This document shows, piece after piece, positions 63,727 to 64,000 of a DNA stretch of 64,000 nucleotides (the first letter of the stretch is position 1; every line of letters starts with the position of its first letter). The position numbers and the translations under genes are program-made. Under the pieces are notes generated by a model that had not been told where the DNA came from, made no database searches, and saw nothing but the letters and a program-made list of their open reading frames with translations. Source of the stretch: Kiloniella litopenaei (lineage in GTDB: Bacteria; Pseudomonadota; Alphaproteobacteria; Kiloniellales; Kiloniellaceae); NCBI RefSeq assembly GCF_000982415.1, contig NZ_LANI01000005.1:124001-188000 (forward strand). The letters run 5' to 3'.

Positions 63727-64000
63727 TCAGTTATCTTTGGAAAGTTCTAGGGCGCGTTGATAAACTTTCTTTTTTGGCAGGCCCGTGGCGGTACTTATCA
63801 AAGCAGCAGCATCCCTGAGCGAATTGTTTTCCATGGCACTTCTGATTTGATCATCAAGATCCTGTTCACTTAGCACATCCGATTGTACGCTGCTTTGTCC
63901 AACAACTATCACAATCTCACCTTTGGGGTTACCAACCTCTGCATAGTGTTCTGACAGGTCTTTCAGGTTTCCGCGTCGTATTTCTTCGAATTTTTTCGTC
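63727..64000 (-). CDS. rsmI: 16S rRNA 2'-O-ribose C1402 methyltransferase RsmI, C-terminal part
   Basis: Only the last 91 or so codons lie in the window; the frame is open to the right edge. The visible part reads TKKFEEIRRGNLKDL, then NPKGEIVIVVGQ and a helical C-terminal extension (LRDAAALISTATGLPKKKVYQRAL), which match the end of RsmI. The 5' part is cut by the window boundary, not by a mutation. It is directly followed by yraN. Confidence 0.85.
   Translation of the reverse strand, partial: TKKFEEIRRGNLKDLSEHYAEVGNPKGEIVIVVGQSSVQSDVLSEQDLDDQIRSAMENNSLRDAAALISTATGLPKKKVYQRALELSKDN

Overview
The window reads as chromosomal DNA of a moderate-GC alphaproteobacterium. Lineage markers are a MucR/Ros-type regulator, a PAS_5 protein, an alphaproteobacterial Fur/Mur without the CxxC pairs, an OlsB/OlsA-type ornithine-lipid gene pair, a GlpSTPQUV-type glycerol ABC importer, and the gene orders mutS-glnD-murJ, tsaB-rimI-mucR-fur, miaB-phoH-ybeY-corC-lnt-xre-metK and rimP-nusA-ylxR-infB-rbfA-truB-rpsO-pnp. 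A marine Rhodospirillales/Kiloniellales-like organism is my best guess; the genus cannot be fixed from sequence reading alone. No rRNA, tRNA, CRISPR array, insertion sequence or prophage was seen.

Layout. 0-5.4 kb, minus strand: phosphate starvation genes (phoR, then a terminator, then a Pho-box-like repeat and pstS), preceded by the malic enzyme maeB. 5.8-15.6 kb, plus strand: an orphan sensor kinase, mutS, glnD, a PAS_5 protein and murJ. 15.6-30 kb is the accessory part: a kappa-GST/HCCA-isomerase-like protein, then a complete glycerol block (glpR, glpD and importer genes glpSTPQUV, but no glpK), then a GbsR/MarR-type regulator with a DUF4166 gene and a membrane-fused TIGR01777 oxidoreductase, then an exported YtcJ-like amidohydrolase. 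This block lies between murJ and trpS, which are neighbours in many alphaproteobacteria. 30-38 kb: trpS, TSUP-TIGR02186-UspA, nfuA, a polysaccharide deacetylase, tsaB, rimI, mucR, fur. 38-48 kb: lipid acyltransferases, then miaB-phoH-ybeY-corC-lnt, an XRE regulator, metK and trmB. 48-58 kb: the transcription/translation operon rimP to pnp. 58-64 kb: a glycerophosphodiesterase, three small accessory genes, and on the minus strand rsmI (cut by the window edge), yraN, a BON lipoprotein, a SirB1-like protein and gshB.

How it fits together. Glycerol brought in by the importer, once phosphorylated by a kinase encoded elsewhere, would be oxidised by GlpD; the GDPD near 58 kb could feed glycerol-3-phosphate into the same pathway. 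PhoR and the Pho-box-like repeats tie pstS to phosphate starvation, a condition under which ornithine lipids (olsB/plsC pair) can replace phospholipids in alphaproteobacteria.

The most notable signals are: (i) the two glycerol-importer ATPases carry complementary defects, a missing H-loop histidine in GlpS and a degraded signature in GlpT, leaving one canonical and one degenerate ATP site; (ii) two near-identical 20-bp palindromes, each with a third half-site, in front of the GbsR-like gene and the DUF4166-TIGR01777 pair, defining a small self-contained regulon of unknown function; (iii) RNA-leader candidates before rimP (mutually exclusive hairpins plus terminator), metK and pnp; (iv) a MucR protein lacking two of the four zinc ligands.
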